A stretch of DNA of 62,744 nucleotides from Duncaniella sp. (GTDB lineage Bacteria; Bacteroidota; Bacteroidia; Bacteroidales; Muribaculaceae): contig JAIDUB010000014.1 in the NCBI GenBank assembly GCA_029060405.1, forward strand, positions 1-62,744, read 5' to 3'. How positions within the stretch are numbered: the stretch's first letter is position 1; every line of letters begins with the position of its first letter. Below, one piece after another: positions 25,466 through 35,081 of this stretch. A program made the translations under genes and the position numbers. The notes under the pieces are model-generated. The model saw only the letters and a program-made list of their open reading frames with translations, was not told where the DNA came from and searched no databases.

Positions 25466-27031
25466 TCAATAGCCGGGATTCTGCTGGCCTACGAGTTGAG
25501 GATTGACCTGAATTTCATCGGCAGGAATAGGCCATACATAGCGGTGGTCGTCGGCCGTGTAGTGCACGTTTTCAGAACCGGTCACGATAAGATTACCGAG
25601 ACCGAGGCCTGATACACGGGTGAATTCCACTTTCCAGCGACGGCAGTCAGCAAGGCGGAAGCCTTCACCGATGAGTTCCTTGGTACGTTCGGCCTGAATC
25701 TGTGCTAAAAGTTCAGCACCTGAGTAGGATGCATCCTCATACTTTTCTATACGCTGCTTGCGGAAATAGTTAAGAGTTGCAAGAGCATCGCCGGTACCGG
25801 TCATATATTCACACTCCATCTTGATGAGATACATTTCCGACAGACGGAACGGCTTGCCCATATTGGCAAGGTTATTGACCGAAGTGACTGTACGAAGGCT
25901 CTCATTACCGGGCCATTTGTTGAAGGTGCGCACTCCATTGTAGCTTGCGCCGTTGTTAAACAGATTCTGGGTGCCGATAAAAGCGCGAGCGCGAACATCA
26001 CCGGTGCCATAGTAATTGTTCACTACATTAGCCACAGGGAGGAAGTTAACTTTATCGGACTGATCCTGAAGCCAGCCACCGCCTGTGGAGCTGATGTAGA
26101 GCTCCTGAGTATCGACATAGGGACGGAACATAAGTTCAGAACCTTCATCGTTGGTCCACATCTTCACATAGGGATACTGACGGTTAAGGATGGTTCCGGT
26201 TGAGGCCGCGCTGACCAGCGAATAGATATGATTGTTATCGATCACATCGTTGGCATATTTAAGAGCGTTGGGATAGTCACCCTTGAGGAGAGCGGTACGG
26301 GCCTGCAGGGCGCGCACGATCCACGTATTCAGGAACGAAGAGTTCTGAACCAGCGATTCGGTAGCAGCCTCGGCGGGAAGATTCTCCTCATACTGGAGAA
26401 GGCCCTCATATGCGAGATCAAGCTCATCCTCAATAAACTTATAGGTGGCGTAGAGAGTAGAGCGGCCGGGATATGTACCCTTGTTAGATGAAGGATTGTA
26501 GTCGGTACGCAGAGGCACACCTACGTTCGTATCCTTGTTCTGATCGGTATAGAGCGGGCAGAAAAGTTCGGTAAGCTTGAAATAATAATAAGCACGGGCG
26601 AAATGAGCCTCGGCGATATATCGCTTCATCTCCACGGTATTGGCGATCTGAGCGGCGGGTACTGCATCAAGAATAGGCTGAGCTTTCTCAAGGAAATAGT
26701 TGGCTGAAACTATACCCGCGTAATAACCGCCCCAGAGCGAAGTGATCTGATCGAGCGACGATGTGATGTTGCCGGAGTTGAGGTCGTTGTTCTTGTTACC
26801 GTTCTGCACCGAACCTACAAACTGGTCCATGGCGAGGTCAGTATAGAATACATAGCCGCCAGTTGTGCGTGAACGGAGGCCGTTGTAAAGACCATTGCGG
26901 AAATGCAGACAGTCAGTTATATCCTGAATACCCGTCTGGTCATCTATAACATTGGGCTGGGGGATATTCATGTCGCATGAGGTTGTCAGCAGTCCGCCCA
27001 GTGCCAGAATGGAAAATATGATTTTTTTCAT
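25466..27031 (-). CDS. susD: SusD/RagB-family outer-membrane nutrient-binding lipoprotein
   Basis: 521 residues with a lipobox LTTSC at the end of the signal peptide. The helical TPR-like core (HFARAYYYFKLTELFCPLY) and the C-terminal RTKELIGEGFRLADCRRWK and YVWPIPADEIQVNP are diagnostic of SusD/RagB. It caps the SusC barrel on the cell surface and binds the oligosaccharide or peptide. It lies 28 nt after susC. The ligand cannot be inferred, since no glycosidase accompanies the pair. Confidence 0.96.
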   Translation of the reverse strand: MKKIIFSILALGGLLTTSCDMNIPQPNVIDDQTGIQDITDCLHFRNGLYNGLRSRTTGGYVFYTDLAMDQFVGSVQNGNKNNDLNSGNITSSLDQITSLWGGYYAGIVSANYFLEKAQPILDAVPAAQIANTVEMKRYIAEAHFARAYYYFKLTELFCPLYTDQNKDTNVGVPLRTDYNPSSNKGTYPGRSTLYATYKFIEDELDLAYEGLLQYEENLPAEAATESLVQNSSFLNTWIVRALQARTALLKGDYPNALKYANDVIDNNHIYSLVSAASTGTILNRQYPYVKMWTNDEGSELMFRPYVDTQELYISSTGGGWLQDQSDKVNFLPVANVVNNYYGTGDVRARAFIGTQNLFNNGASYNGVRTFNKWPGNESLRTVTSVNNLANMGKPFRLSEMYLIKMECEYMTGTGDALATLNYFRKQRIEKYEDASYSGAELLAQIQAERTKELIGEGFRLADCRRWKVEFTRVSGLGLGNLIVTGSENVHYTADDHRYVWPIPADEIQVNPQLVGQQNPGY

Positions 27032-27059
27032 TGCTTTTTGTCTTTAGAAGTTGTGCTGA

Positions 27060-30000
27060 TTAGAATGCCACCTCAAATCCGAGTTCATACTGGCGGGTAT
27101 TGGGATAATAGAATGCCACTACGTTGGTTTCAGGTTCGGGGTCATAACCGGTGTAGCCGGTGAATGTCAGCAGGTTGCGACCGGTGAAATGGAAAGTCAC
27201 GTTATCGAGGTGAAGCTTGTTGAGCGCGCTCTGAGGAAGCTTGTAGGTAAATGTAAGGTTCTTCAGACGCAGGTATGAGGCATTCTCGATCAGGTGAGAG
27301 TCAAACTGGAGAGTCTGTCCGTCGGCGGCAGGCACGTCAGTGATCTGGCCGGGATATGTCCACACTTCGAGCATCTTCACGTTCTGGTTTGACTGGTCGG
27401 CGAAGTTATTGTTCTCGATGAAGTAGCGGTCATTGTTGATCATGTACTTGGCGGCAGCCCAGTTGAAATCAACACGCAGGCTGAAGTCGCGCCAGCGGAG
27501 GTCAGTACCGAAACCGCCCGAGTAGGGGGCATACTGGCTCTTGCCGATGAGCTTGGCATCGCGCTCTTCATTATACTGCTTGGTGAGGTTGCCGTCTTTG
27601 TCCACCCACATCATCTGACCGTCGCGGGGGTCTACTCCTGCATATTCCACAGTGTACATCTCGCCGGCCGAGTGACCTACCTTATACTGAACGCCGGTAT
27701 TGGGGATAGTGAATGTATCCTGACCGTCGAAGAGCTTGGTGATCTCGTTGCGGTTATAGTTGAAGTTGGCGCGGAGTCCCCAGTACCAGTCACGGTTGGA
27801 GATAAGGGCGAAGTTAAGGTCTACGTCCACACCGGTGTTGGTCATGTTACCGATATTACCGTAACCGCCCGAGAAACCGGTGGTATACGAATAAGGAATA
27901 GACATGAGCATGTCGACGGTCTCCTTGCGGTAGAAGTCGATCTCACCTTTGATCTTGTTGTTGAGCACGGCGAAACCGAGACCGAGGTCCCAAGAGCGCA
28001 CTGTCTCCCAAGTAAGATCCTGATTGGATGCCGATGCGATACCTATCGACTGTCCGTCATTACCCGTCAGACCGCCGGTGTAGATATTACCGCCACCGAG
28101 CGTACCGGCGTAAAGCCAGTCGGAAATCGAAGAGTTACCTGTCGTACCGTAGCTGAGACGGAGGCTGAGGTCGTTGATCCATGTTACTGACTTCATGAAG
28201 TCCTCATTGCTGATACGCCACATAGCACCAAGTGAGTAGAAATTAGCCCAGCGGTGACCGGCGGCAAACTTCGAGCTACCGTCGCGGCGGTAAGTAACGT
28301 CTACGAAATAACGGTTGTTGTAGTCATAGCTGGCAGTACCGAAGAACGAGTTGAACACCGAGCGCGTAAGCGACTGGCTGAGGTTATCGGTAGTAAGAGG
28401 CGATATGGCATTGCCGAGGAACATAAGGCGTGAATCGGTATAGCCGGCGCCATAAGCACCGAAGAGCTCGTTTTTGGTGATGATCGACTCCTGACCGATA
28501 AGCACGGTAAGATTATGTAAGTCAGCAATTGTTCTGGTATACTCAGCGGTATTGGTGTAAGTAAATGCATAATAGCGCTGGAAGCTCTGGCTGTTAGAAC
28601 CGGTATTCGTTCCATACCAGTCATTGAGGTCACCCATAGGGGTTAACTCGTTGGTTGTCGGGAACTGATAACCCGAGTAGCGGTAGTCAAATGCATCCAC
28701 ATTCTGCTGGGCGCGGAGAGTGAGACCCTCTATAGGCACGATAGTCTCGTCGATAGAAGCGTTGATCGAGAGATTCTTCTGTGCACGGCTCTGAGTATCG
28801 GCAAGTGCTTGGGGAAGAATGAGCTCCGAGTAACGGAGATACTTGGCTTTCTGACCGTATACTATCTGACCGTCGGGAGTGAAAGTATAGTAGCGGGGTG
28901 AATCATAAGGGAATGCAACGCGGGCAAACATCGAGGGGTTGGCCATATAGGCTGTACCGCCACCGGAGTATGCGGTGTTGTTCTGAGAGTTGGTCTCACC
29001 CTTCTCATAACCGAGGTTGGTCTTGAAGCCGAAGCGGAACCAGTTGGTCACGCGGGTAGTGATATTGGCGCGGAGGGTAGAGCGGCGCAGGTGTGACTGC
29101 GGCATGATACCGTCGGCGTCATAATGGTTGAGCGATACATAGTAGCTTGAGTTATCGCTACCGCCGCGCACTGCTGCGTCGAGCTGATATGTAGGAGCCG
29201 AGCTGTTGAACACCTCATCGCGCCAGTTGGTCGAGATTCCGTAGTTATCCACAAGCGAGCGGATTTCTTCCGAAACGGGCTTACCCACGAGGTCGCGGTA
29301 ACGTATATACTGCTCGGAGTTCATCATTTCTACATTGTCATGAGCCATCTGCGACCATCCGAACGATGCACGGATATTCACTTTGGCCTTCTCCTGAAAT
29401 TTACCTTTCTTGGAGGTGATCACGATAACACCGTTGGCAGCACGCGAACCGTAGATAGCCACCGAAGCAGCATCCTTGAGCACGGTCACTGACTCGATAT
29501 CCGAGGGGTTGAGTGTGGTGAACACAGCCGAGGTGATAGGAGCGCCGTCGAGGATAAACAGAGGAGTGTTACCGGCGGTAAGCGAGTTCACACCACGCAT
29601 ACGGATGTGCATCTCGTTGGCCGAGGGGTCACCCGAGTTGGATGCGATGTTAAGACCGGGCACCTGACCCTGCAGAGCGTCGAGGAACGTTGCGGTGGGC
29701 ACGTCCTTGAACACCTGCTCGCCTACTACCGACACAGAGCCCACTACCGAGCCCAGTTTCTTGCTCTGACCGTAGCCTACCACGACTACTGTTTCAAGCT
29801 GGTTGTCGGGAGCCATCTTGATAAGCATGTGATCTTCAATCTTAACAGTCTGCTCGGCATATCCCACATAAGAGACAGTCACTGTCTTTGCATTGTCGGG
29901 GACATCAATAGCGAAATTACCGTCAAGGTCGGTCGTAACTCCCATGCCGCCGACATTGGGTACGACTGTCGCGCCCATTATGGGCTCTTCATTTTCGGCA

Positions 30001-30086
30001 TCGATTACCGTTCCCGTAATGGTGCGGGCCTGCGCCATCACTGCGAAACAGAATACGGCCGTAAGTAATAGAAACAGCTTTTTCAT
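27060..30086 (-). CDS. susC: SusC/RagA-family TonB-dependent transporter
   Basis: 1008 residues. After a signal peptide (to about AQA) comes a carboxypeptidase-like domain (RTITGTVIDAENEEPIMGAT), then a TonB box region LETVVVVGYG near 95-105, the plug domain (VPGLNIASNSGDPSANEMHI, NPSDIESVTVLKDAASVAIYG) and a 22-strand barrel ending in aromatic YELGFEVAF. It imports glycans or peptides through the outer membrane with its SusD partner. The promoter lies about 115 nt upstream. Confidence 0.96.
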   Translation of the reverse strand: MKKLFLLLTAVFCFAVMAQARTITGTVIDAENEEPIMGATVVPNVGGMGVTTDLDGNFAIDVPDNAKTVTVSYVGYAEQTVKIEDHMLIKMAPDNQLETVVVVGYGQSKKLGSVVGSVSVVGEQVFKDVPTATFLDALQGQVPGLNIASNSGDPSANEMHIRMRGVNSLTAGNTPLFILDGAPITSAVFTTLNPSDIESVTVLKDAASVAIYGSRAANGVIVITSKKGKFQEKAKVNIRASFGWSQMAHDNVEMMNSEQYIRYRDLVGKPVSEEIRSLVDNYGISTNWRDEVFNSSAPTYQLDAAVRGGSDNSSYYVSLNHYDADGIMPQSHLRRSTLRANITTRVTNWFRFGFKTNLGYEKGETNSQNNTAYSGGGTAYMANPSMFARVAFPYDSPRYYTFTPDGQIVYGQKAKYLRYSELILPQALADTQSRAQKNLSINASIDETIVPIEGLTLRAQQNVDAFDYRYSGYQFPTTNELTPMGDLNDWYGTNTGSNSQSFQRYYAFTYTNTAEYTRTIADLHNLTVLIGQESIITKNELFGAYGAGYTDSRLMFLGNAISPLTTDNLSQSLTRSVFNSFFGTASYDYNNRYFVDVTYRRDGSSKFAAGHRWANFYSLGAMWRISNEDFMKSVTWINDLSLRLSYGTTGNSSISDWLYAGTLGGGNIYTGGLTGNDGQSIGIASASNQDLTWETVRSWDLGLGFAVLNNKIKGEIDFYRKETVDMLMSIPYSYTTGFSGGYGNIGNMTNTGVDVDLNFALISNRDWYWGLRANFNYNRNEITKLFDGQDTFTIPNTGVQYKVGHSAGEMYTVEYAGVDPRDGQMMWVDKDGNLTKQYNEERDAKLIGKSQYAPYSGGFGTDLRWRDFSLRVDFNWAAAKYMINNDRYFIENNNFADQSNQNVKMLEVWTYPGQITDVPAADGQTLQFDSHLIENASYLRLKNLTFTYKLPQSALNKLHLDNVTFHFTGRNLLTFTGYTGYDPEPETNVVAFYYPNTRQYELGFEVAF

Positions 30087-30199
30087 ACCTTTTTAAAGAA
30101 TTAGACAATATAGTTTTAAATTATTTTTTCAATACTTTTACACGAATTTGGAAACTCGCTGTGATTTGGTCAAGAGTTACTAAACAGTGTTTAGAGTTG

Positions 30200-30233
30200 C
30201 AAAGTTACAACAAAAAATGAAAAAAGTTTCAAA
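30200..30233 (-). promoter_or_regulatory. susC promoter
   Basis: On the minus strand TTTG (30233-30230), 22 nt, then TAACTTTG (30207-30200). The leader is about 105 nt. The spacer is slightly longer than consensus. Confidence 0.65.
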
Positions 30234-30402
30234 TTCGGCTAAAAAAAGTAGCATTTTAACATTATAATTTCAAAAATCCCTCTCATTTTATTGACATTCG
30301 TCACCTCGTCACCGGTCATTACCGCTGACCCGACAACCGGCCCCACCACTTACCTCACCTATATTATTTCACGCGCGTACGCGAGATAATTGGCCGCATT
30401 CC

Positions 30403-30434
30403 TTTCGCTCTGTGAAAAAAAATACTTATCTTTG
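30403..30434 (+). promoter_or_regulatory. carA promoter with inverted repeat over the -7 box
   Basis: TATCTTTG at 30427-30434 with a weak -33 (TTTC at 30403). AAATACTT (30420-30427) and AAGTATTT (30437-30444) are an exact 8-bp inverted repeat whose spacer contains the -7 box, an arrangement suited to a repressor site. Confidence 0.6.
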
Positions 30435-30463
30435 CAAAGTATTTCACACAACCGTTACACAGT

Positions 30464-31540
30464 ATGCGACAATCAAAGCGCGCCTTCCTCATACTCGAGG
30501 ACGGCACCACGATGGAAGGTAAATCCTTCGGCTATGAAGGCTCCACAGCCGGCGAAGTAGTGTTCAACACAGCAATGACCGGCTATCCCGAGAGCCTCAC
30601 CGACCCTTCCTACGAGGGTCAGATTCTCGTCACCACCTATCCCATTCTCGGTAACTACGGCGTGCCTCCGCGCCGCGAGAAAGACGACGTCAGCGAATAC
30701 TACGAAAGCGACCATATCCACTGCAAGGCTATCGTGGCTCAGGATTATTCATTCGAGCACTCCCACTGGCAGGCCGACCGCTCGCTGGCTCAATGGCTTC
30801 AGGAAGAAAAAATACCCGGAATTTACGGCATCGACACCCGCGCCCTCACAAAGCACCTGCGTGAGCACGGCTCCATGCTCGGAAAGATCGTAATCGAAGG
30901 CACCGACCCCGATTCGATTCCGTTCTACGACCCAAACAAGGAAAACCTCGTGGCAAAGGTATCATGTAAGGAAGTCGAAGTGCACGGCGACGGCGAAAAG
31001 ACCGTAGTGCTCGTGGACTGCGGCGTGAAACACAACATCATCCGGTGCCTCACCCGCCGCGGCGTGAAGGTGGTGCGCGTGCCTTGGAACTACGATTTCA
31101 CCGCCATTCCCTACGACGGCCTGTTCATATCCAACGGCCCCGGCAACCCCGACATGGCCGGAGAGACTGTCACCCTCATCCGCAAGGCCATGGAAAACGG
31201 AAAGCCCATATGCGGCATATGCATGGGCAACCAGCTCCTTGCAAAAGCCGCCGGAGCCAAGACCTATAAGCTTAAATACGGCCACCGAAGCCACAATCAG
31301 CCCGTGCGCCGCGCCGGCACCGAACGCTGCTTCATCACTTCCCAGAACCACGGTTTCGCCGTCGACAACGCCACTCTCCCCGCCGACTGGGAACCCCTGT
31401 TCATCAACATGAACGACGGCACCAACGAGGGAATCCGCCACAAGACCCTCCCCTACTTCTCCGCACAGTTCCACCCCGAGGCAAGCTCGGGTCCGAAAGA
31501 TACCGAATTCCTTTTCGACGAATTCATAGCAATGATCTAA
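30464..31540 (+). CDS. carA: Carbamoyl-phosphate synthase small (glutaminase) subunit
   Basis: 358 residues. It hydrolyses glutamine and passes ammonia to CarB for pyrimidine and arginine synthesis. The N-terminal CPSase small domain includes NTAMTGYPESLTDPSYEGQI. The class I glutaminase domain carries GPGNPD near 225-230, the nucleophile Cys253 in GICMGNQ, and His337/Glu339 in AQFHPEA. The more usual GICLGHQ reads GICMGNQ here. It lies 17 nt before carB, so the pair is one transcript. Confidence 0.97.
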   Translation: MRQSKRAFLILEDGTTMEGKSFGYEGSTAGEVVFNTAMTGYPESLTDPSYEGQILVTTYPILGNYGVPPRREKDDVSEYYESDHIHCKAIVAQDYSFEHSHWQADRSLAQWLQEEKIPGIYGIDTRALTKHLREHGSMLGKIVIEGTDPDSIPFYDPNKENLVAKVSCKEVEVHGDGEKTVVLVDCGVKHNIIRCLTRRGVKVVRVPWNYDFTAIPYDGLFISNGPGNPDMAGETVTLIRKAMENGKPICGICMGNQLLAKAAGAKTYKLKYGHRSHNQPVRRAGTERCFITSQNHGFAVDNATLPADWEPLFINMNDGTNEGIRHKTLPYFSAQFHPEASSGPKDTEFLFDEFIAMI

Positions 31541-31557
31541 CCCCATCACCCCCAACC

Positions 31558-34500
31558 ATGCGCAACGAATCAATCAGAAAAGTGCTCCTGCTCGGTAGCG
31601 GAGCCCTCAAGATAGGCGAGGCCGGCGAATTTGACTACTCCGGCTCCCAAGCCCTAAAGGCAATGAAGGAAGAAGGTATCACCACCGTCCTCATCAACCC
31701 CAATATCGCCACCGTGCAGACCTCCGAAGGCTTTGCCGACAAGATTTACTTCCTCCCCGTCACCCCATACTTCGTCGAGAAGGTAATAGCCCGCGAGCGC
31801 CCCGACGGCATCCTGCTCGCTTTCGGCGGACAGACGGCCCTCAACTGCGGCGTGGAGCTCTACCGCTCAGGTGTGCTTGAGAAATACGGCGTGGAAGTGC
31901 TCGGCACACCCGTGCAGGCCATCATGGACACCGAAGACCGCGAACTGTTTGTCCACAAGCTCGACGAAATCAATGTCAAGACCATAAAGAGTCAGGCCGT
32001 ATCCACCACCCTCGAGGCAATGCACGCCGCCGAGCAGCTCGGCTATCCCGTGATAGTGCGCGCCGCCTACGCTCTTGGCGGCCTCGGCAGCGGATTCTGC
32101 GATAATGAGCAGGAACTCGTGTCGCTTGTCGACAAAGCGCTTTCCTTCTCACCGCAGGTACTCGTGGAGAAATCGCTCAAAGGATGGAAAGAAGTGGAAT
32201 ATGAGGTGGTGCGCGACCGCTTCGACAACTGCATCACCGTCTGCAACATGGAAAACTTCGACCCTCTCGGCATCCACACCGGCGAGTCCATCGTAGTCGC
32301 CCCCTCGCAGACCCTTACCAACGAAGACTACCACTATCTGCGTAAGCTCGCCATAAAGATCATACGCCACATCGGCATCGTGGGCGAGTGTAACGTACAG
32401 TATGCATTTGACCCCGCGTCGATGGACTACCGCGTAATCGAGGTCAACGCCCGCCTGAGCCGCTCGTCGGCTCTCGCATCCAAAGCCACCGGCTACCCTC
32501 TGGCATTCGTCGCAGCCAAGCTCGGCCTCGGCTACGGCCTCTTTGACCTCAAGAACTCCGTCACCCTCGAGACATCGGCATTCTTCGAGCCGGCGCTCGA
32601 CTATATCGTATGCAAGATTCCCCGCTGGGACCTCGGCAAATTCCACGGCGTGCGCCGCGAGATAGGCTCATCCATGAAATCGGTAGGCGAAGTTATGGCC
32701 ATAGGCCGCACCTTCGAGGAAGTGATCCAGAAAGGTCTCCGCATGATAGGTCAGGGCATGCACGGCTTCGTGGGCAACCATCCCGTAAAGGTCGACGACA
32801 TCGACCGCGCCCTTGCAGCCCCCACCGACAAGCGCATCTTCATCATCTCGCAGGCAATGCAGAAAGGCTACACCGTCGACCGCATCCACGAGCTTACGAA
32901 AATCGACAAGTGGTTCCTCCACAAGCTCCATAATATCATCGTCACCGCCGGCGAGCTGGCTCAATACAATCAGCTCGACGAGCTCCCCGCCGATCTTCTC
33001 CGTCAGGCCAAATGTCAGGGATTCTCTGACTTTCAGGTTGCGCGCGAAGTGATGAAAGGCGAAATGGACATCGACGCCGAAAACGCCAATCTTCAGGTGC
33101 GCGCTCTCCGCAAGCAGCTCGGAATCGTCCCCGTGGTGAAGCAGATCGACACCCTCGCCGCCGAATATCCCGCGATGACCAACTATCTGTATCTCACCTA
33201 CAACGGCACGCAAAACGACGTACGGTATCTCCACGACCACCGCTCCATCGTGGTGCTCGGCTCGGGCGCCTACCGCATCGGCTCGTCGGTGGAATTCGAC
33301 TGGTGCTCCGTCAACGCCCTCATGACCGTGAAGCGCAACGGCTGGCGCTCGGTGATGATCAACTATAACCCCGAGACCGTGTCGACCGACTACGACATAT
33401 GCGACCGTCTCTACTTCGACGAGCTCACCTTCGAGCGCGTCATGGACATACTCGACCTCGAGCAGCCCCACGGCACTATCCTCTCCGTGGGCGGACAGAT
33501 TCCCAACAATCTCGCCACACGTCTTGACCAGCAGGGCGTCAACATCCTCGGCACATCGGCCCGCGATATCGACAACGCCGAAGACCGCAACAAATTCTCG
33601 GCCATGCTCGACCGCCTCGGCATCGACCAGCCACGCTGGAGCGAGCTCACCTCGATGGACGACATACACCGCTTCATCGACGAGGTAGGCTACCCCGTGC
33701 TCGTCCGTCCCAGCTACGTCCTCTCGGGCGCGGCAATGAACGTATGCCACAACGATGAGCAGCTCACCCGCTTCCTCCGCCTCGCCGCCAACGTATCCAA
33801 GAAGCACCCCGTAGTCGTTTCGCAGTTCATATCTCAGGCCAAGGAAATCGAAATGGACGCCGTGGCCCGCAACGGCGAAATCATCGCCTACGCCATCTCC
33901 GAGCACATCGAATATGCCGGCGTTCACTCAGGCGACGCCACCATCCAGTTCCCCCCGCAGAAACTCTACGTCGAGACCATGCGCCGCATCCGCAAGATCT
34001 CGCGCCGTATCGCCGAAGCTCTCCACATCTCCGGCCCGTTCAACATCCAGTTCCTCGCCAAGAACAACGATATCAAGGTAATTGAGTGCAACCTGCGTGC
34101 ATCGCGCAGCTTCCCGTTTGTATCGAAGGTTCTGAAAATCAACTTCATCGATCTGGCCACACGCATCATGCTCGGCCTCGACGTCGAGAAGCCCGGCAAG
34201 AGCGCATTTGACCTCGACTACGTCGGCATAAAGGCATCGCAATTCTCTTTCTCGCGCCTTCAGGGTGCCGATCCCGTGCTCGGCGTAGACATGGCCTCCA
34301 CCGGCGAGGTTGGCTGTCTGGGTGTCGACTCATCCGAAGCCCTTATGAAAGCCCTCATCTCGGTAGGACAGCGCATACCCCGCCGCACCGTACTCCTCTC
34401 CACCGGAGGCCCCAAATCCAAGTCGGCCATGCTTGATGCCGCCCACCTGCTCAACAACAAGGGCTACACCATCTATGCCACCGGCGGAACATGCAACTAC

Positions 34501-34785
34501 CTCAACGAAAACGGTATACCCGCAATCCGCGCCTACTGGCCCAGCGAGACTGACCGTCAGCCGCAGGCCGAGCAGCTCCTCCACGACCACAAGATCGACC
34601 TCGTGGTCAACATACCCAAAAACTACACCTCGTCGGAACTCTCCAACGGCTACCGCATACGCCGCGCCGCCACCGACCTCAATATCCCGCTGCTCACCAA
34701 TGCCCGTCTCGCCTCGGCATTCATCGAAGCCTTTACCACCCACCCCATCGACGAGATCGAGATAAAGGCATGGGATGAGTATTAA
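31558..34785 (+). CDS. carB: Carbamoyl-phosphate synthase large subunit
   Basis: 1075 residues, the standard length. Two homologous ATP-grasp halves are visible: VLLLGSGALKIGEAGEFDYSG at the N-terminus and IVVLGSGAYRIGSSVEFDW near residue 565. Each is followed by ATP-binding segments (VRAAYALGGLGSGF, VRPSYVLSGAAMNV). An allosteric MGS-like domain lies at about 940-1075 (LLSTGGPKSKSAM, YATGGTCNYL). It makes carbamoyl phosphate from bicarbonate, ammonia and 2 ATP. A long antisense frame over its middle is a composition artefact. Confidence 0.98.
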   Translation: MRNESIRKVLLLGSGALKIGEAGEFDYSGSQALKAMKEEGITTVLINPNIATVQTSEGFADKIYFLPVTPYFVEKVIARERPDGILLAFGGQTALNCGVELYRSGVLEKYGVEVLGTPVQAIMDTEDRELFVHKLDEINVKTIKSQAVSTTLEAMHAAEQLGYPVIVRAAYALGGLGSGFCDNEQELVSLVDKALSFSPQVLVEKSLKGWKEVEYEVVRDRFDNCITVCNMENFDPLGIHTGESIVVAPSQTLTNEDYHYLRKLAIKIIRHIGIVGECNVQYAFDPASMDYRVIEVNARLSRSSALASKATGYPLAFVAAKLGLGYGLFDLKNSVTLETSAFFEPALDYIVCKIPRWDLGKFHGVRREIGSSMKSVGEVMAIGRTFEEVIQKGLRMIGQGMHGFVGNHPVKVDDIDRALAAPTDKRIFIISQAMQKGYTVDRIHELTKIDKWFLHKLHNIIVTAGELAQYNQLDELPADLLRQAKCQGFSDFQVAREVMKGEMDIDAENANLQVRALRKQLGIVPVVKQIDTLAAEYPAMTNYLYLTYNGTQNDVRYLHDHRSIVVLGSGAYRIGSSVEFDWCSVNALMTVKRNGWRSVMINYNPETVSTDYDICDRLYFDELTFERVMDILDLEQPHGTILSVGGQIPNNLATRLDQQGVNILGTSARDIDNAEDRNKFSAMLDRLGIDQPRWSELTSMDDIHRFIDEVGYPVLVRPSYVLSGAAMNVCHNDEQLTRFLRLAANVSKKHPVVVSQFISQAKEIEMDAVARNGEIIAYAISEHIEYAGVHSGDATIQFPPQKLYVETMRRIRKISRRIAEALHISGPFNIQFLAKNNDIKVIECNLRASRSFPFVSKVLKINFIDLATRIMLGLDVEKPGKSAFDLDYVGIKASQFSFSRLQGADPVLGVDMASTGEVGCLGVDSSEALMKALISVGQRIPRRTVLLSTGGPKSKSAMLDAAHLLNNKGYTIYATGGTCNYLNENGIPAIRAYWPSETDRQPQAEQLLHDHKIDLVVNIPKNYTSSELSNGYRIRRAATDLNIPLLTNARLASAFIEAFTTHPIDEIEIKAWDEY

Positions 34786-34795
34786 AATTTGTTAA

Positions 34796-34830
34796 TAACT
34801 TTGCCCGCTACTGAAATAGCCTTACCTTTG
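34796..34830 (+). promoter_or_regulatory. Tandem promoter elements of tRNA-Gln
   Basis: TAACTTTG at 34796-34803 and TACCTTTG at 34823-34830. The TTG at 34801-34803 of the first box lies exactly 19 nt before the second, so it can serve as its -33. A GC hairpin (GCCGCCGGAAGCGGCGGC) lies between the second box and the tRNA. Confidence 0.7.
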
Positions 34831-34874
34831 CACTGCTTTAGGCCGCCGGAAGCGGCGGCTTGAGCATCAAGGAT

Positions 34875-34945
34875 TGTCTTATGGTGTAATGGTAGCACTG
34901 CAGTTTTTGGTTCTGCCTGTCAAGGTTCGAATCCTTGTAAGACAA
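34875..34945 (+). tRNA. tRNA-Gln (anticodon TTG)
   Basis: The acceptor stem TGTCTTA pairs with TAAGACA, discriminator A. The D-arm reads GGTGTAATGGTAGCAC, the anticodon loop TTTTGGT gives anticodon TTG, and the T-arm is CAAGG-TTCGAAT-CCTTG. CCA is not encoded. Confidence 0.96.
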
Positions 34946-34949
34946 CATC

Positions 34950-34980
34950 AGCAAGGAGCCCCCGGCTCCTTGCTTTTTTA
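34950..34980 (+). terminator. Rho-independent terminator of tRNA-Gln
   Basis: AGCAAGGAGCC and GGCTCCTTGCT form an 11-bp stem with a CCC loop, followed directly by six T. Confidence 0.92.
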
Positions 34981-35044
34981 TTTTCTCTCCCTATTCGGCG
35001 CACATCTTCAACCAATCGCATGTTAACCTGAACCTTTTTTTTAT

Positions 35045-35075
35045 TTGCAAATGACGATATTTTAGTTTACCTTTG
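35045..35075 (+). promoter_or_regulatory. Promoter of the three-gene cassette
   Basis: TTG at 35045-35047, a 20-nt spacer, TACCTTTG at 35068-35075. The predicted start (about 35079) is only a few nt before ATG 35082, so the leader is very short or absent. Confidence 0.75.
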
Positions 35076-35081
35076 CAATAT

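Noticed and set aside
24534-30086. Complete polysaccharide utilisation locus
   Set aside because: SusC, SusD and a lipoprotein are present, but no glycosidase or regulator is linked. GH43 and GH2 lie 12 kb or more away among unrelated genes.
32668-33927. 419-codon open frame antisense to carB
   Set aside because: Opposite a full-length CarB. The composition (His, Val, Gly, Glu rich) is typical of a shadow frame.
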